Source: Pseudomonas paraglycinae
GTDB taxonomy: Bacteria; Pseudomonadota; Gammaproteobacteria; Pseudomonadales; Pseudomonadaceae
Assembly (NCBI RefSeq): GCF_021601625.1
Contig: NZ_BQHR01000006.1
Location: 245,935-309,934, forward strand
Length of the DNA: 64,000 nt
Reading direction: 5' to 3'
Under the pieces are notes generated by a model. It did not search any database, was not told the origin of the DNA, and worked only from the letters and a program-made list of their open reading frames with translations. Shown here one piece after another: positions 1-13,390 of this stretch; within the stretch, counting starts at the first letter, position 1, and the number at the start of each line of letters is the position of its first letter. Both the position numbers and the translations under genes were made by a program.

Positions 1-399
1 CCACGGCTGCCAGAACCCCGGCTCGTGCCGCGCCCTATAGCCGCCGTAACCGAGCCAGTGCAGCTGCATGCCGAAATCCCGCAGATCCCTCACCGTCGGC
101 GTGTCCTGCTGATGCCCGCGCAACAGCCCGACCGTTGCGAATCCCAGGCGTTTGCCCGCAGCCGCCAGCGCATGCAGATGATTGGAGTGCGCACCGCCCA
201 GGCTGATGATGCCTTCGGCGCCCGCACGGTCGGCAGCTTTGAGATGTTCGACGAGTTTGAACCACTTGTTGCCGCTGATCAGCGGATCGATCCGGTCGAG
301 ACGCAGGATCGCGACTTCAACGCCGGCGGCGGTGAGCCAGTCCAGATGAAGCGCTTCGAGGGGGGCTTGAGGTAGCCAGTCGGTGGGAGGCAGAAACAT
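1..399 (-). CDS. PLP-dependent ACC deaminase / D-cysteine desulfhydrase family enzyme (3' end cut by window)
   Basis: The frame is open from an ATG at 399 down to base 1, so only about the first 133 residues are visible. SGNKWFKL at residues 42-49 is the family PLP site; Lys45 is the expected Schiff-base lysine. GGAHSNHLHALAA further on matches the phosphate and substrate loop of the family. Members deaminate 1-aminocyclopropane-1-carboxylate or desulfurate D-cysteine in the cytosol, and the two activities cannot be told apart from this fragment. There is no good ribosome site, and a 24-base hairpin (404-427) sits directly before the ATG, probably the fadH terminator. Family is fairly sure, substrate is not. 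Confidence 0.8.
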   Translation of the reverse strand, partial: MFLPPTDWLPQAPLEALHLDWLTAAGVEVAILRLDRIDPLISGNKWFKLVEHLKAADRAGAEGIISLGGAHSNHLHALAAAGKRLGFATVGLLRGHQQDTPTVRDLRDFGMQLHWLGYGGYRARHEPGFWQPW

Positions 400-403
400 G
401 AAG

Positions 404-427
404 GCCGGCTCTGTGCAAAGAGCCGGC
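404..427 (-). terminator. Hairpin after fadH
   Basis: Nine-base perfect arms (GCCGGCTCT / AGAGCCGGC) with a six-base loop lie between the fadH stop and the next start on the same strand. There is no T-run, so termination may be weak. The hairpin could also hide the start region of the downstream gene. Confidence 0.5.
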
Positions 428-440
428 ATTCTAGGGTGGA

Positions 441-4853
<4,413 letters not shown>

Positions 4854-4857
4854 CGCC

Positions 4858-4944
4858 TCACAGCTCGGTGGCGTCTTCCGCAGGCTCTGGTGAATCCAGC
4901 TCAAAGGCCTGGAATTCGAGCAGTTCTTCTTGATAGTCATCCAT
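4858..4944 (-). CDS. 28-residue acidic microprotein
   Basis: A short frame starts MDDYQEELLEFQAFELD and ends DATEL, directly before a TGA. A strong ribosome site (GGGGGAT, about 8 bases before ATG) supports translation. The peptide is very acidic, with no membrane segment. It is convergent with the AraC gene, with only 4 bases between stops. Function is not recognised. Its clean Shine-Dalgarno and Pseudomonas-like codons argue for a real gene. Confidence 0.6.
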   Translation of the reverse strand: MDDYQEELLEFQAFELDSPEPAEDATEL

Positions 4945-5125
4945 TGCGTAATCCCCCTACTGCTTGCTTGAAATGGCCTGGAACAAATGACCAGTGCCTC
5001 GAGCATAAAGTGCCCGTGTGAAGGAAAAATGAAACGCGTCCTTCATGAAATAAACGTAGCAGGCGGTCAGGAATTTATCGCGGGAAATTTTTCGACAGGG
5101 CTGGCAGGAAGAAGCTCAAGGGAGA

Positions 5126-5168
5126 TAACAAAACGCCACGCGTCCGACAGAGGTCGGAGGCGTGGCGT
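5126..5168 (-). terminator. Terminator of the DUF2242-type lipoprotein gene
   Basis: Long GC-rich hairpin (ACGCCACGC / GCGTGGCGT with an inner TCCGAC/GTCGGA stem) followed on the minus strand by TTTTGTT, just past the stop at 5174. Confidence 0.8.
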
Positions 5169-5173
5169 AAAGC

Positions 5174-6031
5174 TTACTGACCGGAGGCAGGCATGGCCGG
5201 AATCGGCTCGGAGGGCGGCGGCATGTCCGTCGGGTTGGCCGGCGGCGTGATGGTTTCCGTCGCAGGCGCAGGCTCGGCAACTGGCGCCGGGGTGATCGGT
5301 GCAGCTTCGGCCGGCGGTGCTACAGGTTCGGAGCTGGCAGGGGCCGCTTCTGCAGGCGCTGGTGCCGCAGCGGGCTCAGCGGCCGGCGCTGGGGCCGGGG
5401 TCGGTTCAGCCGCAGGGGCTGGAGCCAGCGGAGCCGGCGTCGCCTTGGCTTCCGGCACACCCAGGTCGGTCTTCGGTTTCTCGGTGATGTGCGCGGCTTT
5501 CTTCGCATCGGCCGGCAGGAACAGCTCGACCAGCGTGAAGAAACGCTCGTAGAACTTCTGCGACGACACGGTTTCGCTGGCGACCTTGACCATCGAATCG
5601 TCAGACGAGCCGATCGGCATCGACACCGAACCCAACACTCCGACACCGAGGCTGGCCGAGTTGTTGGTCTTCTTCAGTGCGTAGCGGTCCTGCAGGGCGT
5701 TGGCGAACACGGTGGCGTGATGGCCGGCGCTGCCATCATCGGCGCACACCACGTTGAAGCTGATCTCCAGGTGGGTTTCGCCGGTCTGCTGGAAGCTCTT
5801 GTGCCCGCTGACCAGTTTCGGGTCATTGCTGGTAATGATGTAGCCCTGGCTGAGCAACGCTCGGCGGGCCGCTTCGCAACTGGCGGTGTCGGTCACCGGG
5901 TAATTGCGCGAAAAGGTGCCGGAGTCGTCGAAATTCTCATGCTCGTAGATGGGCTTGTCCTTGGAGCAGCCGGCAGCGGCGGTCAGCAACAACGCCAACC
6001 CGATGAAACGCACGGGAATAGAATTCAACAT
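5174..6031 (-). CDS. DUF2242-type lipoprotein with Pro/Ala/Glu-rich tail
   Basis: 285 residues. A lipoprotein signal ends at LTAAAGC (Cys22), so the protein is probably membrane-anchored in the periplasm or outer membrane. Residues ~30-185 form the conserved domain (NFDDSGTFSRNYP... SQGYIITSNDPKLVSG) that I associate with DUF2242; its function is unknown. The last ~100 residues are low-complexity Pro-Ala-Glu repeats, likely an extended spacer across the periplasm. It stands alone with its own terminator. The family name is from memory; the lipobox and tail are seen directly. Confidence 0.8.
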   Translation of the reverse strand: MLNSIPVRFIGLALLLTAAAGCSKDKPIYEHENFDDSGTFSRNYPVTDTASCEAARRALLSQGYIITSNDPKLVSGHKSFQQTGETHLEISFNVVCADDGSAGHHATVFANALQDRYALKKTNNSASLGVGVLGSVSMPIGSSDDSMVKVASETVSSQKFYERFFTLVELFLPADAKKAAHITEKPKTDLGVPEAKATPAPLAPAPAAEPTPAPAPAAEPAAAPAPAEAAPASSEPVAPPAEAAPITPAPVAEPAPATETITPPANPTDMPPPSEPIPAMPASGQ

Positions 6032-6123
6032 TAAACATCCTGAGGGAAAACGGTCCGGGGCGTATTGTGCAACAGATCGCTGCCCCGCGGCGTATGGATT
6101 AGTGTCTTAAAACAGTTACAACT

Positions 6124-7023
6124 CTACCGGTCATGAGCGACAGGAAAAAGTCGCGCCGATAAATGATCGATGAACACCCGCAATTTGGCAGTTGCGTGCC
6201 GGCTCGACGGCCACAAAACCCAGAACTGCCCGACGTGCTGCAGATGCTCCTCCAGTACGCGCTGCAGGCGACCCTGTTGCTGAGATTCATGGATCATGAA
6301 GTCCGGCAGACAGGCGATGCCCATGCCCGCCAGCGCCGCATGCCGCACGGCTTCGATCGAGGTACTGACCAGACGTGTCGGCAGGGTCGGCTCGGGCGCG
6401 CCCTCCTCGCGTTTGAGCGGCCAGGACTCCAGTTTGCCCGTGGCGTGAAACGTATGGCGCAGGCAGGCGTGCTGCGTCAGTTCGGCCGGGGTCTGAGGTT
6501 CGCCGCACTCGCGCAGATACGCGGGACTGGCCACCAACACCATATGAAACTCGCCCAACGGTCGTGCCATCAGTCGCGAGTCTCGCGGTTTACCCGTTCG
6601 GATCACCGCATCGAAACCTTCGTCCACCACATCCACCATGCGATCGGTCAGGTCCAGATCCAGCTCGATCTGCGGATACAGCGCCATGAACTCGTTCATG
6701 ACCGGCATCACCAGGTCATGCACCTGCGGCAGGCTGACCCGCAACTTGCCGTGAGGCGCCGCTGCGGCATCGCACATTTCAAATTCAGCCGCTTCGACCT
6801 CCGCGAGGATCTTGCGGCAACGTTCAAGAAACAGCGCGCCTTCGCTGGTCAGCGTGATGCTGCGAGTGGTGCGGTGAAACAACCGCACATTGAGCCGTGC
6901 CTCCAGGCGGGCGATGCTTTTGCCGACCGCCGACGAAGACACGCCCTGCAAGCGACCGGCCTCGGTAAAACTGCGGGTTTCCGCCACCTGCACGAACACC
7001 GAAATACTGCCCAGGCTGTCCAT
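6124..7023 (-). CDS. LysR-family transcriptional regulator
   Basis: 299 residues. The N-terminal winged helix (MDSLGSISVFVQVAETRSFTEAG, SSSAVGKSIARLE) and the co-inducer domain are typical. It is divergent from the MFS gene at 7146 with about 120 bases between, the usual layout for a LysR protein controlling a neighbouring exporter. An inverted repeat at 7053-7067 in that gap is a candidate operator. The effector is unknown. Confidence 0.92.
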   Translation of the reverse strand: MDSLGSISVFVQVAETRSFTEAGRLQGVSSSAVGKSIARLEARLNVRLFHRTTRSITLTSEGALFLERCRKILAEVEAAEFEMCDAAAAPHGKLRVSLPQVHDLVMPVMNEFMALYPQIELDLDLTDRMVDVVDEGFDAVIRTGKPRDSRLMARPLGEFHMVLVASPAYLRECGEPQTPAELTQHACLRHTFHATGKLESWPLKREEGAPEPTLPTRLVSTSIEAVRHAALAGMGIACLPDFMIHESQQQGRLQRVLEEHLQHVGQFWVLWPSSRHATAKLRVFIDHLSARLFPVAHDR

Positions 7024-7052
7024 TTATCCCTCCCTGATTCACGACATTCTTG

Positions 7053-7067
7053 TCCGAGATGTTCGGA
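7053..7067. promoter_or_regulatory. Candidate LysR operator between LysR gene and MFS gene
   Basis: TCCGA-GATGT-TCGGA is a perfect five-base inverted repeat with a five-base spacer, centrally placed in the divergent intergenic region. It fits the general shape of a LysR recognition site. Confidence 0.4.
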
Positions 7068-7145
7068 ACCCTAACCTGTTTTTCCCGAATGTGCAGCGCC
7101 CTACCCTATGGCCTTCGTCTCCTTTGGCAAAATGGAAACCCGCCC

Positions 7146-8351
7146 ATGAACGATGCGCCACTCACTTCCCCCACGCTCGCCGGCACCGTCGAGCCCGCAG
7201 AACGATTACCGCTGGGTGCATTGCTCGCACTGGCCACCGCCGGATTTATCACCGTGCTGACCGAGGCGATGCCCGCCGGCCTGTTGCCACAGATGAGCGC
7301 GGGGCTTGATGTCTCTCAGGCCCTGATCGGGCAACTGGTCACGCTGTACGCCATTGGTTCGATGCTGGCGGCCATTCCACTCACCATTGCCACCCGGGGT
7401 TGGCGTCGACGCCCGCTGCTGCTGTCGGCCATTGGTGGGTTCGCCATTGCCAACAGCATCACTGCGCTGTCGGAGCTGTACTGGCTGACCCTGATTGCAC
7501 GCTTGATCGCGGGCGTATTCGCGGGGCTGCTGTGGGCGTTGCTGGCCGGCTACGCAAGCCGGATGGTCGCACCCCACTTGCAAGGCCGGGCCATTACGGT
7601 GGCCATGCTCGGGGCACCCCTTGCGCTGTCGCTGGGCATTCCGGCCGGGACGCTGCTGGGCACGGCGGTCGGCTGGCGCCTGAGCTTCGCGATCATGACC
7701 GGGCTGACCGTGCTGCTGGTGATCTGGGTGCGTTGGCAAGTACCGGACTTCGCCGGTGAACGCGCCGGCAAACGCCTGCCACTGCGCCAGGTGTTTACCC
7801 TGCCGGGCGTGCGATCCGTGTTGTTTGTAACCTTGTCCTACGTCGTCGCGCACAACCTGCTGTACACCTACATCGCGCCATTTCTGGAGCCATCGGGACT
7901 TGGCGGAGAAATCGACCGAGTGTTGCTGGTATTCGGCCTGGCGTCAGTACTGAGCCTGTGGATCGTCGGCAGTCTGATTGATCGCTGGCTGCGTCAGTTG
8001 GCGCTGGTCAGTGCAATGCTGTTCCTGCTGTCAGCGATCGCACTGGGCCTGTGGCGCGAATCGCCGGGCGTGGTCTACACCGCCACCGCCGTCTGGGGTC
8101 TGGCGTTCGGCGCGATGCCCTCTCTGTTGCAGACAGCCCTGGCGAAAACTGCCAAGGAGGCTGCCGATACCGCGCAATCGATGCTGGTGACTCTATGGAA
8201 TGTCGGCATTGCCGGCGGCGGGCTTGCGGGCGGTCTGCTGCTGAACAACCTGGGCGTCGGGAGTTACCCGTGGATTGTCGCGGGTCTGTTGCTGCTGACT
8301 CTGTATGCGACCACCAATGCCCGGAGCCATGGTTTCCCGAACGCCGGATAG
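7146..8351 (+). CDS. MFS transporter (AraJ/YdhP-like drug or sugar efflux)
   Basis: 401 residues with about 12 hydrophobic segments. The first motif, GFITVLTEAMPAGLLPQMSAGLDVSQALIG, is typical of the AraJ/chloramphenicol-resistance MFS group. ATG 7146 places about 25 hydrophilic residues before the first helix; upstream in-frame starts lie in the divergent promoter region. Likely exports small molecules across the inner membrane using the proton gradient and is probably controlled by the divergent LysR gene. A clear paralogue lies at 54118-55332. The substrate is not predictable. Confidence 0.88.
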   Translation: MNDAPLTSPTLAGTVEPAERLPLGALLALATAGFITVLTEAMPAGLLPQMSAGLDVSQALIGQLVTLYAIGSMLAAIPLTIATRGWRRRPLLLSAIGGFAIANSITALSELYWLTLIARLIAGVFAGLLWALLAGYASRMVAPHLQGRAITVAMLGAPLALSLGIPAGTLLGTAVGWRLSFAIMTGLTVLLVIWVRWQVPDFAGERAGKRLPLRQVFTLPGVRSVLFVTLSYVVAHNLLYTYIAPFLEPSGLGGEIDRVLLVFGLASVLSLWIVGSLIDRWLRQLALVSAMLFLLSAIALGLWRESPGVVYTATAVWGLAFGAMPSLLQTALAKTAKEAADTAQSMLVTLWNVGIAGGGLAGGLLLNNLGVGSYPWIVAGLLLLTLYATTNARSHGFPNAG

Positions 8352-8358
8352 CGTGCAC

Positions 8359-8386
8359 AAAAAAGCCCCGGATTTTCATCCGGGGC
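8359..8386 (-). terminator. Terminator of ppiD, possibly bidirectional
   Basis: GCCCCGGAT / ATCCGGGGC stem with a four-base loop, followed on the minus strand by six T residues. The plus-strand side (MFS gene) has only a weak T-rich tail. Confidence 0.8.
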
Positions 8387-8411
8387 TCGGGTCTTGCGGC
8401 TCAGCCAGGCA

Positions 8412-10283
8412 TCAGAAACGCTTGATGTCGGCTTCGGCTTCCAGCTGTTTGCGGTACGCCGCGAAGTCTTGCTGGCCCACGCGCGATGCGAGGAAGCGAC
8501 GGTATTGCGCTTTCTCTTCATCGGTCGGAGCCGCCGCTTCGTTCACACCGTTCAGGCGCACGATGGTCAGGCTGCCGTCCGCCAGCGTAACGCTGGTGAA
8601 GGTCGGCTTGTCCTTCGCGGCCGGTTTCGGCATGCGGAACAACGCTTGCAGCACCGCCGGATCAACGCCTTCCTGAGCGCGGTTTGCTGCTTCGGTAACT
8701 TTCCAGCTCTGACCGTCCACCGCCTTGTCCAGCGGGTTCTTGCCATCACGCAGACTGGCGATCAGTTGCTCCGCCTTGGTCTTGGCAGCCGCGCTGGCGT
8801 GCTCTTTGGTCAACTGGGCGCGAATGGCGGTGGCCACGCTTTCCAGCGGCAATTGAGCAGGCTTCAGGTGCTCCTTGGCGCGCAGCACGATCACGGTTTC
8901 CGGATCCAGCTCGATGGCGGTGCTGTTGGCACCCTCTTCCAGCACTTCGGTGCTGAACGCAGCAGTCACAACGGCACGGTTGGCTGCAACGCCTTCGCCA
9001 CCTTCACGGCCAAACGGCTTGGAGGTGTGCACGGTCAGTTTCAGGTCCTGCGCTGGCTGGGCCAGGTCGGATGCTTCGAACGAAGAGTCTTCCAGTTGCT
9101 TGGTCGCCTCGACGAAACGCTGCTCGACTTGCTGGGTTTTCAGCTCGCGGGTCAGCTTGTCTTTCAGGCTGGCCAGCGTCGGCACTTCAGGCGCCTCGAC
9201 ACCCAGCAGCTTGATCAGGTGGAAACCGAAGTCGGTGCGAACCGGCTCGGACACCTGATCCTTGTTCAGCGAGTACAGGGCTTTCTCGAAGGCCGGATCG
9301 TAAACGCCAGGACCGGCATAACCCAGGTCACCGCCGTTGTTGGCCGAACCCGGATCCTGCGAGAACTCCTTGGCCAGCGCTTCGAATTTCTCGCCCTTGG
9401 CCAGACGCGCCTGGACTTCTTCGATCTTCGCCTTGGCCTGAGCTTCGGTGGTCTTGTCGTTGACTTCGATCAGAATGTGCGCAGCACGACGCTGTTCCGA
9501 CAGGTTGGCGATCTCTTTCTGATACGCCGCCTGCAGGTCTTCGTCCTTGACGGCGACCTGATCGAAGAACGAAGCCTTCTTCAGCTCCAGGTAATCGATG
9601 ACCACTTGATCCGGGGTCATGAATTCCTTGGCGTGCTCGTCGTAGTAAGCCTTGACCTCGTCATCGGTCAGCTTCACGGCCGAAGGGTCAGCCTTGATGT
9701 TCAGCGTGGCGAAATCGCGGGTCTGTTTTTCCAGACGGGCGAAGGCCAGCACCTGAGCATCGGTCACGAAACCGCTGCCTGCCACACCGGCGCGCAGTTG
9801 GCCGATCAGCATTTCCTGAGCCAGCATCTGGCGGAACTGCATGCGGCTGTAGCCCAGTTGACGGATCACCTGATCGAAACGGTCGGAGCTGAACTTGCCG
9901 TCGACCTGAAATTCAGGCGTCTGCAGGATCACTTGATCCAGGGCCGCTTCGGAGAAAGCGAATTTCGATTGTTCTGCGCCTTGCAGCAGCAGCTTGCGAT
10001 CGATCAGACCCTTGAGGGCCGATTCGCGCAGCATTTTTTCGTCCAGCAAGGAAGCGTCGAAGTCCTTGCCCAGTTGTTGCATCAGCTGACGGCGTTGCAT
10101 ATCCACCGCCTGGCTCAGCTCGTTCTGGCTGATTTCTTCACCGTTGACCTTGGCCGCCTCATTCTTGTGAGTCGTGGCCTGGAAAATGGCGTCGAAACCG
10201 GTCAGAGCCATCAGTGCAACGATGACTCCGATAATGGTCTTGGCAATCCAGCCTTGTGAATTGTCCCTGATATTCTGCAGCAT
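8412..10283 (-). CDS. ppiD: Periplasmic folding chaperone / peptidyl-prolyl isomerase PpiD
   Basis: 623 residues, the normal PpiD size. A short cytoplasmic N-terminus (MLQNIRDNSQGWIAK) leads into one membrane helix (about 13-35). A SurA-like chaperone domain follows, then a PpiC-type parvulin domain around residues 265-360 (RAAHILIEVND, ...GGDLGYAGPG, ...GFHLIKLL). PpiD sits at the SecYEG exit and helps fold outer-membrane proteins. It lies downstream of hupB and the tRNA-like gene, with a terminator between, so it probably has its own promoter. Confidence 0.95.
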   Translation of the reverse strand: MLQNIRDNSQGWIAKTIIGVIVALMALTGFDAIFQATTHKNEAAKVNGEEISQNELSQAVDMQRRQLMQQLGKDFDASLLDEKMLRESALKGLIDRKLLLQGAEQSKFAFSEAALDQVILQTPEFQVDGKFSSDRFDQVIRQLGYSRMQFRQMLAQEMLIGQLRAGVAGSGFVTDAQVLAFARLEKQTRDFATLNIKADPSAVKLTDDEVKAYYDEHAKEFMTPDQVVIDYLELKKASFFDQVAVKDEDLQAAYQKEIANLSEQRRAAHILIEVNDKTTEAQAKAKIEEVQARLAKGEKFEALAKEFSQDPGSANNGGDLGYAGPGVYDPAFEKALYSLNKDQVSEPVRTDFGFHLIKLLGVEAPEVPTLASLKDKLTRELKTQQVEQRFVEATKQLEDSSFEASDLAQPAQDLKLTVHTSKPFGREGGEGVAANRAVVTAAFSTEVLEEGANSTAIELDPETVIVLRAKEHLKPAQLPLESVATAIRAQLTKEHASAAAKTKAEQLIASLRDGKNPLDKAVDGQSWKVTEAANRAQEGVDPAVLQALFRMPKPAAKDKPTFTSVTLADGSLTIVRLNGVNEAAAPTDEEKAQYRRFLASRVGQQDFAAYRKQLEAEADIKRF

Positions 10284-10348
10284 GCGTCCCCCAGAAACGG
10301 TTGAACTTCAAAATTAGGCAACCGTGGAGCGTGGGTAGAATCCGGATA

Positions 10349-10375
10349 GAAGAAAGGCGCATCCGAGGATGCGCC
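10349..10375 (-). terminator. Terminator downstream of hupB and the tRNA-like gene
   Basis: Perfect GGCGCATCC / GGATGCGCC stem with a two-base loop, followed on the minus strand by TTTCTTCT. It separates the hupB-tRNA-like transcript from ppiD. Confidence 0.8.
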
Positions 10376-10385
10376 TTCTCGTAAC

Positions 10386-10461
10386 TGGCGGAGCGGACAG
10401 GGCTCGAACCCTCGATCCCGGTGTGACAGGCAGCTATTCCAACCGCCTGCTCTACCGCTCC
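10386..10461 (-). tRNA. tRNA-Asp-like gene (GUC anticodon loop) with broken stems
   Basis: 76 bases including encoded CCA. The acceptor stem is perfect (GGAGCGG / CCGCTCC), the anticodon loop CTGTCAC reads GTC, and TTCGAGC fits the T loop. However the anticodon stem arms GCTGC and ACCGG do not pair at three of five positions, the D stem GAGC / GAAT has two mismatches, and the T stem has one mismatch and two wobbles. It looks like a decayed or specialised tRNA-Asp. It lies between hupB and a terminator, so it is probably co-transcribed with hupB. Confidence 0.55.
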
Positions 10462-10514
10462 GCTGCCAAGTCAGGCATGACCCCGACCCGGATGGGTAAA
10501 AACCTGAATCAAAC

Positions 10515-10787
10515 TTAGTTGACGGCTTCTTTCAGGGCTTTACCGGCTTTGAAACCTGGCTTTTTGGCTGCCGCGATTTCCAGAGTCTTGCCGGTCTGTG
10601 GGTTACGACCAATGCGAGCTGGACGATCAGTCACGGAGAAAGTACCGAAACCAACCAGAACAACGGAGTCGCCAGCCTTGAGAGCGCCAGTGACGGATTC
10701 GATTACAGCGTCCAGCGCACGGCCAGCAGCAGCTTTCGGGATATCAGCGGATGCAGCGATAGCATCAATCAGTTCCGACTTGTTCAC
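10515..10787 (-). CDS. hupB: DNA-binding protein HU-beta
   Basis: 90 residues, full-length [29 protein letters not shown] at the start and the DNA-binding arm [21 protein letters not shown] in the second half. Nucleoid protein that bends DNA without sequence specificity. It sits downstream of lon, as in other pseudomonads. A strong sigma-70 promoter lies at 10883-10911. Confidence 0.97.
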   Translation of the reverse strand: MNKSELIDAIAASADIPKAAAGRALDAVIESVTGALKAGDSVVLVGFGTFSVTDRPARIGRNPQTGKTLEIAAAKKPGFKAGKALKEAVN

Positions 10788-10882
10788 TCTAAGTCCCCTT
10801 ATATCTATTTGAGTATGATTCTAAGTTTTTTGGTGAAAGCAAAAACGAGTGCTGAATGGCCTACAGACACTTAAGAGCCGCT

Positions 10883-10911
10883 TTATAACAAGGGCTCTAA
10901 AAAGCTGTCAA
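10883..10911 (-). promoter_or_regulatory. Sigma-70 promoter of hupB
   Basis: On the minus strand TTGACA, 17 bases, then TTATAA: perfect -35 box, optimal spacing, near-perfect -10. The predicted start is about 90 bases before the hupB ATG, in the lon-hupB gap. Confidence 0.8.
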
Positions 10912-10935
10912 GGAAGCCCCCCAGGCAAAAGCGTA

Positions 10936-13332
10936 TTAATGCGTGCTAATTCTTTCCTTAGAGTCAGACTCACGTTTTTCGTCCTTGGCAACTATCTCCG
11001 GAGCCACATCCGGCAAGGGCTCCGGCGCGTATTGCAGCGCAATTTGCAGGACCTCGTCAATCCATTTAACCGGTTTGATCTGCAGATCCTGCTTGATATT
11101 GTCAGGAATCTCCTTCAGATCGCGCACGTTCTCTTCCGGAATAATCACTGTCTTGATTCCGCCACGGTGAGCGGCCAGCAGTTTTTCCTTCAGACCGCCA
11201 ATGGCAAGGACTTGACCACGCAGGGTGATCTCGCCGGTCATGGCAACATCGGCGCGCACAGGAATACCCGTCAAAGCCGACACCAGCGCAGTACACATGC
11301 CTACACCGGCGCTCGGGCCGTCTTTCGGCGTAGCGCCTTCCGGCATGTGGATGTGCGTGTCACGCTTCTCGTGGAAGTCCAGCGGAATGCCCAGGCTCTT
11401 GGCACGGCTGCGCACCACGGTCAGGGCCGCAGTGATCGATTCGACCATTACGTCACCCAGCGAACCGGTCTTGATCAGTTGACCTTTACCCGGCACTACG
11501 GCGGCTTCGATGGTCAGCAGTTCGCCGCCCACCTGAGTCCAGGCCAGGCCGGTCACTTGACCGATCTGATCCTGTTGCTCGGCCAGACCGTATCGGAACT
11601 TGCGAACGCCGAGGAAATGCTCCAGCAGATCAGCTGTCACTTTTACCGAGAAGCGTTTTTCCAGTGCGTGCTCTTTGACCGCCTTGCGGCAGACCTTGGC
11701 AATCTGCCGCTCGAGGCCACGCACACCGGCTTCGCGGGTGTAGTAACGGATGATGTCGCGGATCGCTTCTTCGTCGAATTCCAGCTCGCCCTTCTTCAGG
11801 CCGTTGGCTGCAATCTGCTTCGGCGACAGGTACTTGACCGCAATGTTGATCTTCTCGTCTTCGGTGTAACCCGGCAGACGGATCACTTCCATCCGGTCCA
11901 GCAGCGCCGGCGGAATGTTCATCGAGTTCGAGGTGCACAGGAACATCACATCCGAAAGGTCGTAATCGACTTCCAGATAGTGGTCGTTGAAGTTGTGGTT
12001 CTGCTCAGGATCGAGCACTTCCAGCAACGCCGACGCCGGGTCGCCACGCATGTCGCTGCCCATTTTGTCGATTTCATCGAGCAGGAACAGCGGGTTGCGC
12101 ACACCCACTTTTGTCATCTTTTGAATCAATCTTCCTGGCATCGAACCGATGTAAGTCCGACGGTGACCACGGATTTCCGCTTCATCACGCACGCCACCGA
12201 GGGCCATGCGCACGAATTTGCGGTTGGTGGCATGGGCGATCGACTCGGCCAGCGAGGTTTTACCCACGCCCGGAGGACCGACCAGGCACAACACCGGGCC
12301 ACGGATTTTCTTCACGCGTTTCTGCACGGCGAGGTATTCAAGGATGCGTTCCTTGACCTCTTCGAGGCCGTAGTGATCGGCGTCGAGAATGTCTTCGGCA
12401 CGAGCCAGGTCCAGACGCACCTTGCTCTGGGCCTTCCACGGCACCTGAACCAGCCAGTCGATGTACGAGCGCACCACGGTGGCTTCGGCAGACATCGGCG
12501 ACATCTGCTTGAGCTTGTTCAGCTCGGCAGTGGCCTTGGCCAGGGCATCTTTCGGCAGACCGGCAGCGTCGATACGCTTTTTCAGGTCTTCGATTTCGTT
12601 GTGGCCTTCGTCGCTGTCGCCGAGCTCCTTCTGAATGGCCTTCATCTGCTCGTTCAGGTAGTACTCGCGCTGACTGCGCTCCATTTGCTTTTTGACGCGG
12701 CCACGAATGCGTTTTTCGACTTGCAGCAGGTCGATCTCGGCGTCCAGCAAGGCCAGAACGTGCTCGACCCGGGCCGACAAATCGATGATTTCGAGGATTT
12801 CCTGCTTCTGCTCGATCTTCAGCGCCATGTGCGCGGCCATGGTGTCTACCAGGCGACCAGGCTCGTCGATGCTGTTGAGCGACGACAGGACTTCAGCCGG
12901 GACTTTCTTGCCCAGCTGCACATATTGTTCGAACTGCGACAGCAGGCTGCGCACGAACACTTCGGATTCGCGCTCGGCGGCGTCGACTTCGTCGATCAGC
13001 GAGACTTCGGCACGGCAGTGGCCATCGACTTCGCTGAAGCGCTCGACAGCGCCACGCTGCTCGCCCTCGACCAGAACCTTGACGGTGCCGTCAGGCAGCT
13101 TGAGCAGCTGCAGAACAGTGGCGATGGTACCTACGCGATAGAGAGCTTCTTCACCGGGATCGTCGTCAGCCGGGTTTCTCTGGGCCAGCAGCAGGATCTG
13201 CTTGTCGCCCGTCATCGCGGCCTCGAGGGCTTCGATGGATTTCTCGCGCCCCACGAACAGCGGGATAACCATGTGCGGATACACAACGACATCACGCAAT
13301 GGCAGGAGAGGCAATTCGATGGTGGTCTTCAT
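10936..13332 (-). CDS. lon: ATP-dependent Lon protease
   Basis: 798 residues, standard LonA. N-terminal substrate domain from LPLLPLRDVVVYPHMVIPLFVGR, a coiled-coil middle, AAA+ module with Walker A GPPGVGKTS and Walker B FLLDEIDKM, then the protease domain with KDGPSAGVGM holding catalytic Ser674 and the partner lysine about 43 residues on. It degrades misfolded and regulatory proteins in the cytosol. It lies downstream of clpX but has its own heat-shock-type promoter (13391-13419). The C-terminal tail is short and rich in Glu, Lys and Ser. Confidence 0.97.
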   Translation of the reverse strand: MKTTIELPLLPLRDVVVYPHMVIPLFVGREKSIEALEAAMTGDKQILLLAQRNPADDDPGEEALYRVGTIATVLQLLKLPDGTVKVLVEGEQRGAVERFSEVDGHCRAEVSLIDEVDAAERESEVFVRSLLSQFEQYVQLGKKVPAEVLSSLNSIDEPGRLVDTMAAHMALKIEQKQEILEIIDLSARVEHVLALLDAEIDLLQVEKRIRGRVKKQMERSQREYYLNEQMKAIQKELGDSDEGHNEIEDLKKRIDAAGLPKDALAKATAELNKLKQMSPMSAEATVVRSYIDWLVQVPWKAQSKVRLDLARAEDILDADHYGLEEVKERILEYLAVQKRVKKIRGPVLCLVGPPGVGKTSLAESIAHATNRKFVRMALGGVRDEAEIRGHRRTYIGSMPGRLIQKMTKVGVRNPLFLLDEIDKMGSDMRGDPASALLEVLDPEQNHNFNDHYLEVDYDLSDVMFLCTSNSMNIPPALLDRMEVIRLPGYTEDEKINIAVKYLSPKQIAANGLKKGELEFDEEAIRDIIRYYTREAGVRGLERQIAKVCRKAVKEHALEKRFSVKVTADLLEHFLGVRKFRYGLAEQQDQIGQVTGLAWTQVGGELLTIEAAVVPGKGQLIKTGSLGDVMVESITAALTVVRSRAKSLGIPLDFHEKRDTHIHMPEGATPKDGPSAGVGMCTALVSALTGIPVRADVAMTGEITLRGQVLAIGGLKEKLLAAHRGGIKTVIIPEENVRDLKEIPDNIKQDLQIKPVKWIDEVLQIALQYAPEPLPDVAPEIVAKDEKRESDSKERISTH

Positions 13333-13390
13333 GATTTCGCCTCTACGGCGGCCATATGGCCGTAATCAGATGGAATTAAGCTTGAAACCA

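Noticed and set aside
10849-13365. 838-codon plus-strand frame opposite lon
   Set aside because: Antisense shadow, rich in His/Arg/Gln as expected from mirrored codons.
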